From NCBI GenBank assembly GCA_002341825.1, contig DDOU01000169.1:10889-16658 (forward strand): a stretch of 5,770 bases of DNA, read 5' to 3'. A program made the translations under genes and the position numbers. This DNA is from Candidatus Igneacidithiobacillus taiwanensis (GTDB taxonomy: Bacteria; Pseudomonadota; Gammaproteobacteria; Acidithiobacillales; Acidithiobacillaceae). Positions 1-5,770 of this stretch are shown here, piece by piece. Within the stretch, counting starts at the first letter, position 1, and each line of letters opens with the position of its first letter. The notes below the pieces were generated by a model. The model searched no databases, was not told where the DNA came from, and saw only the letters and a list, made by a program, of their open reading frames with translations.

Positions 1-732
1 CCAAGCAGCCAGCCCCGCCGCGGTTGTGCCCCCTGGGCTGGTCACCTGATGGCGGAGCAGGGCCGGTGCCAGCTCGCTGCGCGCCGCCAGTTCCGCCGCA
101 CCGCGCAGGGTAGCAATGGCAAGGCGCCGCGCCTGATCGCGGTACAATCCTCCCGCCACGGCGGCATCCTCGAGGGCCTCAAGAAAGAGGAAAACATAGG
201 CAGGCCCGCTGCCGGCCAATGCGGTCGCCATGTCCATACTGTCTTCGTCTGCCAACCATTCGACCATTCCCGTACTTTTGATGAGTGTTTCTGCCGCTGC
301 CCGCCGCGCCGCATGCACCGCCGGGCCGGCCACCATGGTACTGGCGCCAAAGCCAATCTGGGCGGGGGTATTGGGCATCACCCGAACGATGTCTACCGCG
401 GGTACCAAGCGCTGCAATTCTTGCAGACGAATGCCGGCCGCCACGGAAATGAGCAGGGCCTGGGCAGCGCGGAGTGACTCTGCCCATCCCTGCAGAATGG
501 CCCGCGCTTGCTTCGGCTTGGCGGCGTAGAAAACGACAGCCTGGGAAGGTAGGTCGCAGGGTTCGGCGCTGCAGCTTCGTACACCAAACTCTGCCGCCAA
601 GGCATCGCGCCGCTCGGGGTGCGGGGCATGCACCTGAATTTGCTGGGCAGGGAAGCCGCTTTTACAGATGCCGGCGATGAGGGCACGGGCCATGTTCCCC
701 GCCCCGAGGAAGACGATGTGCTCGGTTTGCAA
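1..732 (-). CDS. proC: Pyrroline-5-carboxylate reductase, 3' end cut by window edge
   Basis: ProC performs the last step of proline biosynthesis in the cytoplasm, reducing 1-pyrroline-5-carboxylate to L-proline with NAD(P)H. The frame is open for 244 codons with no interruption. Visible marks are the N-terminal Rossmann dinucleotide loop GAGNMA (residues 10-15), the conserved VMPNTPA (118-124), AGSGPAYVF (173-181) at the start of the C-terminal dimerisation domain, and the TSPGGTT signature (231-237). The family is usually about 270 residues, so roughly 25-30 C-terminal residues lie beyond base 1. The start is a TTG at 732: the only in-frame codon between it and the upstream stop is GCA, and the next ATG would destroy the nucleotide-binding loop. 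A strong AAGGAG sits six bases upstream. The gene lies three bases after yggS and is very probably co-transcribed with it. The identification is secure; the TTG start is likely but inferred. Confidence 0.96.
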   Translation of the reverse strand, partial: MQTEHIVFLGAGNMARALIAGICKSGFPAQQIQVHAPHPERRDALAAEFGVRSCSAEPCDLPSQAVVFYAAKPKQARAILQGWAESLRAAQALLISVAAGIRLQELQRLVPAVDIVRVMPNTPAQIGFGASTMVAGPAVHAARRAAAETLIKSTGMVEWLADEDSMDMATALAGSGPAYVFLFLEALEDAAVAGGLYRDQARRLAIATLRGAAELAARSELAPALLRHQVTSPGGTTAAGLAAW

Positions 733-735
733 TGC

Positions 736-1395
736 TCACTCCTTGGGGCGTGCGCCGAAGAGGACGGTCCCCAGTCGAATTTCTGTGGCCCCGTGGGCCA
801 AGGCCTGAGGATAGTCGCCCGAGGTCCCCATGGAAAGGGTATCAATGGCCTGCTCCGGAAATTCCGCCTGCAGTCGTTGAAAAAGTCGCGCCATTTGCCG
901 GAAGTTGCTTACTGCCTCCTGCGGGTCGGGATGCACCAAGGCCATCAGCCCGCGGAGACGCAAATTGGGGTAGCGCAGCACTGTTCGCGCCAAGGCAATG
1001 ACTTGGTCTGGGGCGATGCCGCCCTTGTTTTCCTCGCCGCTGGCCGCCACCTCGAGCAAAATTTGTAGGGGTGGCAAGCCGGCCCGTTCCTGGTCGAGGC
1101 GCGCCAGTAGAATTTCGCGGTCGACGCTCTCCACCCAGTCGAAGTGCCGGGCAATATCCCGCGTCTTGTTGCGCTGGATGCGACCAATGAAATGCCAGCA
1201 GAGATCGAGATCGGCGAGGGCAGTGATTTTTGCCTGGGCTTCCTGCAGGTAATTTTCGCCAAAGTGGCGCAGGCCGAGGGCATGGGCCTCCCGCAGCCGC
1301 TCTGCCGATACTTTCTTGCTGACGGCAAGTACGCGCGCGGCCGGGTAGGGGCGGAGCTGTTCCTGAATGGCGAGCAGACGCTGCGGCAGGTCCAT
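736..1395 (-). CDS. yggS: YggS/PROSC family pyridoxal phosphate homeostasis protein
   Basis: YggS (PLPBP) is a cytoplasmic PLP-binding protein with an alanine-racemase-like TIM-barrel fold and no known enzyme activity. Its loss disturbs vitamin B6 and amino acid pools in other bacteria. From the ATG at 1395 the protein has 219 residues, close to the usual 220-235. The PLP lysine lies in LAVSKK (23-28, K27). Other family motifs are HFGENY (44-49), WHFIGRIQRNK (67-77), ASGEENKGG (118-126), LRGLMAL (147-153), and the phosphate-binding SMGTS/D and RLGT segments (188-194, 207-210), followed by FGAR (213-216). An in-frame TTG at 1419 would add eight residues, but the ATG has AAGGA five bases upstream and fits the family N-terminus better. 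It is first in a two-gene unit with proC, a widespread pairing. One oddity is Thr191 where the family usually has Met (SMGMS). Confidence 0.95.
   Translation of the reverse strand: MDLPQRLLAIQEQLRPYPAARVLAVSKKVSAERLREAHALGLRHFGENYLQEAQAKITALADLDLCWHFIGRIQRNKTRDIARHFDWVESVDREILLARLDQERAGLPPLQILLEVAASGEENKGGIAPDQVIALARTVLRYPNLRLRGLMALVHPDPQEAVSNFRQMARLFQRLQAEFPEQAIDTLSMGTSGDYPQALAHGATEIRLGTVLFGARPKE
739..744 (-). promoter_or_regulatory. Ribosome binding site of proC, inside the end of yggS
   Basis: On the minus strand this reads AAGGAG, a near-perfect Shine-Dalgarno sequence, with a six-base spacer (TGAGCA) before the TTG start of proC. The same bases are the last two sense codons of yggS (Lys-Glu), directly before its TGA stop. 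The site decides the TTG start and suggests translational coupling. Confidence 0.8.
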
Positions 1396-1400
1396 GGCTT

Positions 1401-1405
1401 TCCTT
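1401..1405 (-). promoter_or_regulatory. Ribosome binding site of yggS
   Basis: The minus strand reads AAGGA (within AAGGAAAG), five bases before the ATG at 1395. It supports that start over the in-frame TTG at 1419. It partly overlaps the proposed -35 element of the rightward promoter. Confidence 0.65.
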
Positions 1406-1433
1406 GGGCGGAATCGCAAAGCTCGACTATATT
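1404..1433 (+). promoter_or_regulatory. Candidate sigma-70-type promoter for pilT-pilU-hpnB
   Basis: A good -10 match, TATATT (1428-1433), is preceded at 18 bp by TTGGGC (1404-1409), which matches only the TTG half of the -35 consensus. Transcription would start near 1440, giving a leader of about 40 bases before pilT. It lies in the only gap between the divergent gene groups, which is the main support. The call rests on pattern alone. Confidence 0.4.
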
Positions 1434-1458
1434 ACCTGGAGTTCATTGTCTTTCGAAA
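1426..1458 (-). promoter_or_regulatory. Candidate leftward promoter for yggS-proC
   Basis: On the minus strand, TATAGT (1426-1431) or TAATAT (1429-1434) can serve as -10. Possible -35 elements are AAGACA (1447-1452, 15 bp from TATAGT) and TTTCGA (1453-1458, 18 bp from TAATAT). None is an ideal pair. The -10 occupies the same bases as the rightward -10. Confidence 0.3.
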
Positions 1459-1480
1459 CGTGGGGGTACGGATGAGCCAG

Positions 1481-2530
1481 ATGGACGTTACCGATCTACT
1501 CGGCTTTGCCGTCAAGAACAAGGCCTCGGATATTCATCTCTCGGCAGGCTTGCCGCCGATGGTGCGCATCAATGGAGAAATGCGCCCGATCAATGCGCCT
1601 GCTCTGAGCAAGGAAGTCGTCCATGCCATGATCTACGACATCATGAACGACGCCCAGCGTAAGTGGTACGAAGAAAATCTGGAAATCGATTTTGCCATCG
1701 ACGTGCCCCAGGTGGCGCGTTTTCGCGTCAATGCTTTCCAGCAGGATCGCGGCCCAGCGGCGGCCTTCCGGACCATTCCCGCCAAGGTTCTCAGCCTCGA
1801 GGATCTCAGAGCGCCAGCGATTTTCAAGGAGATCATCGACGTACCCCGCGGCCTAGTGTTGGTGACGGGGCCGACGGGCTCGGGTAAGTCCACCACCTTG
1901 GCGGCAATGATCAACCACATCAATAATCATCGCCAAGAGCACATCATCACCATCGAAGATCCCATCGAGTTTCTGCATACTCCCAACCGCTGCCTGATCA
2001 ATCAACGCGAGGTGGGACCCAACACCAAGTCTTTCGAGAACGCCCTGCGTTCGGCCCTGCGCGAGGACCCCGATGTCATTCTCGTAGGCGAGTTACGTGA
2101 CCTCGAGACCATGCGTTTGGCACTGACGGCGGCGGAGACGGGCCATGTAGTGTTTGGTACCCTGCACACCAGTTCGGCACCCAAGACCATCGATCGTATC
2201 ATCGACTCCTTCCCCGGCGGCGAGAAGGATATGGTGCGCTCGATGCTTTCCGAGTCTTTGCGCGCGGTGATCGCCCAGACCCTGATCCCGACCGCCGACC
2301 GTCGCGGACGGGTGGCGGCGCACGAGATCATGATTGCCAATCCGGCAATCCGCAACCTGATTCGCGAAAATAAGGTCGCGCAAATGTATTCGGTGATTCA
2401 GACCGGGCAGAATCAGGGCATGCAGACCCTCGATCAGTGCCTCCTCAGTTTGGTGCGAGCGCATACCATCAGTCGTGAAGATGCCTTGCGCCGGGCGCAA
2501 AATAAAGACAGCCTTTTCAACGTCGCCTGA
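1481..2530 (+). CDS. pilT: Type IV pilus retraction ATPase PilT
   Basis: PilT is the cytoplasmic hexameric motor that depolymerises the type IV pilus at the inner membrane, driving twitching, attachment and DNA uptake. The 349-residue protein has an N-terminal PAS-like domain (about 1-100) and a RecA-like ATPase core. Visible motifs are Walker A GPTGSGKST (130-138, K136), the Asp box ITIEDPIEF with E163, Walker B DVILVGE ending at E204, the His box TGHVVFGTLHT with H222 and H229, and the C-terminal AIRNLIRE (289-296) known to be needed for retraction. These positions match Pseudomonas aeruginosa PilT numbering as I remember it, which favours the ATG at 1481 (MDVTDLL) over the ATG at 1472, nine bases upstream in frame. 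Neither start has a strong ribosome binding site (GGGGG before 1472, GGATGAG before 1481). It leads a probable operon with pilU and hpnB. Confidence 0.97.
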   Translation: MDVTDLLGFAVKNKASDIHLSAGLPPMVRINGEMRPINAPALSKEVVHAMIYDIMNDAQRKWYEENLEIDFAIDVPQVARFRVNAFQQDRGPAAAFRTIPAKVLSLEDLRAPAIFKEIIDVPRGLVLVTGPTGSGKSTTLAAMINHINNHRQEHIITIEDPIEFLHTPNRCLINQREVGPNTKSFENALRSALREDPDVILVGELRDLETMRLALTAAETGHVVFGTLHTSSAPKTIDRIIDSFPGGEKDMVRSMLSESLRAVIAQTLIPTADRRGRVAAHEIMIANPAIRNLIRENKVAQMYSVIQTGQNQGMQTLDQCLLSLVRAHTISREDALRRAQNKDSLFNVA

Positions 2531-2533
2531 GGC

Positions 2534-2537
2534 AGGA
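2534..2537 (+). promoter_or_regulatory. Ribosome binding site of pilU
   Basis: AGGA lies in the 14-base pilT-pilU gap, seven bases before the pilU ATG at 2545. It fixes the start of pilU. Confidence 0.6.
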
Positions 2538-2544
2538 AACGACT

Positions 2545-3687
2545 ATGACGGTGCTGGACGACCTGTTGCGACTCATGGTCCAAAAAAACGGCTCGGACCT
2601 GTATTTTACCGTCGGCTCGCCGCCGGTCATCAAGATCGACGGGCGCGCAGTGCCGGTCGGTGACGAGGCTCTGAAGCCCGAGCAGAGCCTGGCCTTGGCC
2701 AAGGAGATTCTCGGGGTCGAGCGACTTCAAGAATTTCAGCGTGAGAAAGAAGTCAATATGGCCCTGTCTGTTTCGGGAGTCGGACGCTTTCGTGTCAATG
2801 GCTTTTTTCAGCGCAACCAAATTGCTCTGGTGCTGCGGTCGATCAAGACAGAGATACCGACTCTGGAACAGTTACACATGCCGCCTGTTCTCAAGGAACT
2901 GGCAATGAGCGCGCGCGGGCTGATTCTCTTTGTTGGCGCCACCGGTTCCGGTAAGAGCACGTCGCTGGCTTCCATGCTGCAGTATCGTAATGCCAATGCG
3001 GCCGGACACATTCTTACCATCGAGGATCCGATCGAGTACCTGCACCGCAACATCAAGTCCATCGTCAATCAACGCGAGGTAGGAATCGATACCCTGAGCT
3101 ATGAAAATGCCTTGGAAAATGCCTTGCGCGAGGCGCCGGACGTCATCCTGATTGGCGAAATTCGCAGTCGCGATACCATGGATCATGCCGTTGCCTATGC
3201 CGAAACCGGGCATTTGTGTATGTCGACCCTGCATGCCAATAATGCCAACCAGGCCATTGAACGCATCATCAATTTTTTCCCCGAGGAGCGCAAAAAGCAG
3301 CTGCTCATGGACCTCTCTCTCAACCTCAAGGCGGTCGTCTCGCAGCGCTTGTTGCCGCTGAAAGGCAAACCCGGGCGGATTGCGGCCATGGAGGTATTGA
3401 TCAACACGCCTACGGTGGCAGACCTCATCAATCGTGGCGAAGTTGGCCTGTTGAAGACGGTGATGGCACGCCCCAACGATGTCGGAATGCAGACCTTCGA
3501 CCAGTCCTTGGTGAGCCTCTACATGAACGGTCTGATCGAGTACGACGACGCCATCCGCGCCGCCGATTCCACCAACGACCTGCGCTTGGCGATCAAAATG
3601 GAGTGTATGCGCAGAGGTCTGGAAGATCCGGGCAGTAAGGCGACGGAGGCGGTTACGGATAGCTGGAACATCGGCGGCACGCCTTGA
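2545..3687 (+). CDS. pilU: PilT-like accessory retraction ATPase PilU
   Basis: PilU is the PilT paralogue that works with PilT to retract type IV pili, adding force; in studied species it generally cannot act without PilT. The protein has 380 residues, close to the known PilU length. Visible motifs are Walker A GATGSGKST (131-139, K137), the Asp box LTIEDPIEY with E164, Walker B DVILIGE (199-205), and the His box TGHLCMSTLH with H223 and H230. All nucleotide-handling residues are therefore present. Marks of PilU rather than PilT are VADLINRGE (291-299) in place of AIRNLIRE and a polar C-terminal tail of about 30 extra residues after NDLRLAIKMECMRRG. The gene follows pilT by 14 bp, and its TGA overlaps the TTG start of the next gene. 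It shares a 16-base identical stretch with pilT over the NQREV codons (1998-2013 and 3065-3080), as expected of paralogues. An A7 run at 2582-2588 near the 5' end is noted separately. Confidence 0.96.
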   Translation: MTVLDDLLRLMVQKNGSDLYFTVGSPPVIKIDGRAVPVGDEALKPEQSLALAKEILGVERLQEFQREKEVNMALSVSGVGRFRVNGFFQRNQIALVLRSIKTEIPTLEQLHMPPVLKELAMSARGLILFVGATGSGKSTSLASMLQYRNANAAGHILTIEDPIEYLHRNIKSIVNQREVGIDTLSYENALENALREAPDVILIGEIRSRDTMDHAVAYAETGHLCMSTLHANNANQAIERIINFFPEERKKQLLMDLSLNLKAVVSQRLLPLKGKPGRIAAMEVLINTPTVADLINRGEVGLLKTVMARPNDVGMQTFDQSLVSLYMNGLIEYDDAIRAADSTNDLRLAIKMECMRRGLEDPGSKATEAVTDSWNIGGTP

Positions 3688-4838
3688 TTGCCCTGCTGTT
3701 TTCGGCAGCAGTGTTACTTGCTTGGCTGCTGCTTTTCCTTGCTCGCGGCGGCTTCTGGCGCGCCGACCAACGACTCGGGTCGGGATCGCTGACCGACTGG
3801 CCAGCGGTAACGGCGGTGGTGCCGGCGCGCAACGAGGCCGAAGGTATTGCTGCCTGCGTGCGCGGAATTCTCTGCCAAGATTATCCCGGCGAATTGCGCT
3901 TGATCGTGATCGACGACCAAAGCAGTGACGCTACTGCCCAACTCGCCCGCCATGCCGCCGCAGAGCTGGATGCTGCCGGGCGCTTAACCGTCTTGGCTGG
4001 TCAAGGGCTGCCAGAAGGATGGGCGGGCAAGGTCTGGGCGATGGCGCAAGGGGTGACGGCGGCAGGCGATGAGGTCCCCTACCTGTGGTTTACCGATGCC
4101 GACATCGTCCATCCACCGCGGGTACTGCGCAATTTGGTGGCCAAAGCCGAGTCCGAACGGCGCGTACTAGTCTCCTTGATGGTGCGCCTCTCCTGTCGGG
4201 GCCTCTGGGAGCGCTGGTTGATTCCGCCCTTTCTCTTCTTTTTCCAGAAGCTCTATCCCTTCCCTTGGGTCAATGATCCGCGCCGTCGCCTTGCCGGGGC
4301 AGCCGGTGGGTGCATGCTGGTGGCGCGCACCGCCTTGGCAGCGAGTGGCGGCCTGACTGCCATGCGCTCGGCCCTGATCGACGACTGCACCCTGGCCGCA
4401 CAACTGAAACGCCAAGGGTCGATCTGGCTCGGGCTTGCAGAGGAGAGCTACAGTCTGCGCGAGTACACACGGCTTGGAGAAATTTGGCGGATGGTTGCCC
4501 GCTCCGCCTATGTGCAGCTCGACTTTCGCCCGGCGCGGCTCTTCGTCGCTACCGGTACCATGCTTTTTCTTTATTTGGCGCCCTGGCTCCTCTTGCTTAT
4601 TGGCCTGTGGCGTGGACAAACGGCAGTTTGGCTTATGGCCTTGCTCAGCCTGCTGCTTTCTTGGCGGCTCTTCTGGCCCACCCTACGCCACTGCGGTCTC
4701 TCCCCGTTCTGGGTCCTGACTCTGCAACCGGCAGCCTGGCTCTACACCCTAATGACGCTGGATTCCGCCCGCCGCCACTATGCCGGCCGCGGCGGGGCGT
4801 GGAAGGGACGGACTTACGCCGCGCCCCGCGGGCGGTAG
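3684..4838 (+). CDS. hpnB: Hopene-associated glycosyltransferase HpnB (GT family 2)
   Basis: This is a membrane-bound family 2 glycosyltransferase of the HpnB type, found with hopanoid (bacterial sterol-like lipid) genes. Its exact sugar donor and acceptor are not settled, and nothing in the sequence fixes them. The 384-residue protein begins with a hydrophobic segment (about 1-20) and then ARGGFW. The GT-A domain shows VPARNEAE (46-53), the nucleotide-sugar aspartates in DDQS (77-80), and the metal-binding TDAD (137-140). LYPFPWVNDPRRR (190-202), GGCMLV (208-213) and LIDDC (231-235) follow. Hydrophobic stretches at about 287-309, 312-330 and 341-358 look like membrane segments, and the end GRGGAWKGRTY is typical of the family. 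The start is TTG at 3684, overlapping the pilU stop as TTGA, with only a weak GGCGG upstream. The tight coupling suggests it is the third gene of the pilT operon. The last 25 bases overlap the opposing gene. Family assignment rests on remembered motifs. Confidence 0.88.
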   Translation: MIALLFSAAVLLAWLLLFLARGGFWRADQRLGSGSLTDWPAVTAVVPARNEAEGIAACVRGILCQDYPGELRLIVIDDQSSDATAQLARHAAAELDAAGRLTVLAGQGLPEGWAGKVWAMAQGVTAAGDEVPYLWFTDADIVHPPRVLRNLVAKAESERRVLVSLMVRLSCRGLWERWLIPPFLFFFQKLYPFPWVNDPRRRLAGAAGGCMLVARTALAASGGLTAMRSALIDDCTLAAQLKRQGSIWLGLAEESYSLREYTRLGEIWRMVARSAYVQLDFRPARLFVATGTMLFLYLAPWLLLLIGLWRGQTAVWLMALLSLLLSWRLFWPTLRHCGLSPFWVLTLQPAAWLYTLMTLDSARRHYAGRGGAWKGRTYAAPRGR

Positions 4839-5770
4839 GGGCCCAGATAGCGCCACTCAAAGGCGCGCTTGGCCAAGTGCCACCAGGAGCCGGGCACGAC
4901 CCGCGCCATATTCGGCGAACGATAGACCAGGTTGCCGCCATCGAGGCTGTCGACAATGCAGATGAGTTCGTGGCGGAAGGCTCTGTCCGCCTCCTGGCCT
5001 TGCAGATGGCGCAAGGCATTGTGGACCGCGGCCTTGGCTTGCAAATCAGCACTATGCCCCTGCTTGGGCAGCCAATCTGGGGCATCCAGATACGCGCCCG
5101 CATCGCCAACCACATAAATCCCCGGTATACCCGGCACCTGGCAGTAGGCATCGGCCTGTAGAAAACCGCCCGGAGAGAGGGGCAGGGCACTGTTGGCGGC
5201 AAAGCTAGGCCCGGTCATGCCCGGCATGAAGAGGATCAGGTCGGCATCGATATCGCCACCCTCGGTATGCACCTCGTCGGCGCTAAAACTCGTGATCTTG
5301 TGCCCGAGATGGGTCCGTATCTGGCGCTTTTCCATCTCCTGCAGCAGGCCCGCTACGGCATCGGCGCCAAGGCGGTTGCCCGGTTCACGCATGGGATTGA
5401 AAAAGGTGAGGGTGAAGGCGTCGCGCTTGCCTTGCCGGCGCAGGTAGGTGTCGATACCAAAAAGCAATTCGAAAATGGGACCGCCGCGCACGGCGCTGGG
5501 CTCTTGGGGGTTGCCGGCAAAGCCAAAGGCGATGCTGCCACCCGACATGGCCTGCAAACGATCACGAATTTGCTGCGCCGTCTCGATGCCATCGCAGATG
5601 GCAAGGCTGTGCTCGATGCCCGGCAGCTTGCGTAGTCCACGGCCGCCGGCGGCAATGATCAACACGTCCTGCTCTACGCTCTCGCCCGATGCCAGGTGTA
5701 CTTTGCCCTCGGCATCGATGGACTGCACCTCGCCGGGGACAAACTCGACCTTTTCGCGGGCAAAGAAATC
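4814..5770 (-). CDS. SQR/NDH-2-like FAD-dependent oxidoreductase, N-terminus cut by window edge
   Basis: The product resembles sulfide:quinone oxidoreductases and type II NADH dehydrogenases, flavoproteins that sit on the inner membrane and reduce quinone. The frame stays open to the edge, so 318 C-terminal residues are visible and perhaps 80-90 are missing, including the first FAD-binding GxGxxG. Visible parts are LIIAAGG (about 37-43, end of the first dinucleotide fold), RGGPIFELLFGID (95-107), the second FAD motif GIYVVGDAG (217-225), KQGHSADLQAKAAVHN (236-251), and an amphipathic, aromatic C-terminus (about 295-313) likely to touch the membrane. Cysteines are at fragment positions 59, 210 and 271. 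Those at 59 and 271 line up with C128 and C356 of Acidithiobacillus ferrooxidans SQR as I recall it, while the C160 counterpart is absent. True SQR activity is therefore uncertain; it may use another donor. It converges on and overlaps hpnB by 25 bp. No start can be chosen. Confidence 0.85.
   Translation of the reverse strand, partial: DFFAREKVEFVPGEVQSIDAEGKVHLASGESVEQDVLIIAAGGRGLRKLPGIEHSLAICDGIETAQQIRDRLQAMSGGSIAFGFAGNPQEPSAVRGGPIFELLFGIDTYLRRQGKRDAFTLTFFNPMREPGNRLGADAVAGLLQEMEKRQIRTHLGHKITSFSADEVHTEGGDIDADLILFMPGMTGPSFAANSALPLSPGGFLQADAYCQVPGIPGIYVVGDAGAYLDAPDWLPKQGHSADLQAKAAVHNALRHLQGQEADRAFRHELICIVDSLDGGNLVYRSPNMARVVPGSWWHLAKRAFEWRYLGPYRPRGAA

Noticed and set aside
49..1068. Plus-strand open frames opposite proC and yggS (for example 49-477 and 619-1068).
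   Set aside because: Antisense shadows of two clearly recognised conserved genes, with no domain-like translation of their own.
2693..2704. Perfect 12-base palindrome CCTTGGCCAAGG inside pilU.
   Set aside because: It encodes ordinary Leu-Ala-Lys-Glu codons in the middle of a gene, with no partner copy or context of an operator.
1998..3080. Identical 16-base stretch in pilT (1998-2013) and pilU (3065-3080).
   Set aside because: It encodes the conserved NQREV segment in the same frame of two paralogues, so it reflects protein homology and not a mobile or regulatory repeat.
4823..4842. GCCCC...GGGGC inverted repeat at the hpnB/oxidoreductase overlap.
   Set aside because: Only a 5 bp stem with a 10-base loop and no T-tract, expected by chance in such GC-rich DNA.
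4850..4880. Small hairpins just after hpnB: GCGCC/GGCGC with a 7-base loop (4850-4866) and the near-palindrome GCGCTTGGCCAAGTGC (4865-4880).
   Set aside because: Short stems with no T-run on either strand, lying inside the coding region of the opposing gene; not a convincing terminator.
4310..5161. Long plus-strand open frame (283 codons) across the end of hpnB and the oxidoreductase gene.
   Set aside because: It is out of frame with hpnB and antisense to the oxidoreductase, its translation shows no recognisable domain, and GC-rich DNA produces such frames readily.

Overview
The window looks like ordinary chromosomal DNA from a GC-rich, Gram-negative, type IV-piliated bacterium. PilT and PilU are of the gammaproteobacterial kind. 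They are joined to a hopanoid-associated glycosyltransferase, and a sulfide:quinone-reductase-like flavoprotein lies nearby. Together these fit Acidithiobacillus or a close relative. The placement is an inference from gene content and remembered protein similarity, not from a search.

Layout: two genes on the minus strand occupy the left quarter, yggS (PLP-binding protein) followed three bases later by proC (proline biosynthesis), which runs off the left edge. A gap of about 85 bp holds divergent promoter-like sequences. Rightward from it run pilT, pilU and an hpnB-type glycosyltransferase, packed with a 14 bp gap and then a 4-base TTGA overlap, so they are probably one operon. From the right edge a minus-strand gene for an SQR/NDH-2-like FAD oxidoreductase runs leftward, its N-terminus cut off. 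Its stop codon lies inside the end of hpnB, giving a 25 bp tail-to-tail overlap.

Functionally, PilT and PilU are the cytoplasmic hexameric ATPases that pull type IV pili back in (twitching motility, surface attachment, DNA uptake). HpnB is a membrane-bound family 2 glycosyltransferase found with hopanoid genes. YggS and ProC form a commonly seen pair in PLP homeostasis and proline synthesis. The oxidoreductase probably sits at the inner membrane and reduces quinone.

I see no mobile element, CRISPR array, RNA gene, phage gene or obvious novel system. Coding density is nearly complete and no stretch of 300 bases lacks a gene. The most interesting points are the incomplete cysteine set of the SQR-like protein, the pilTU-hpnB linkage and the compact divergent promoter region.
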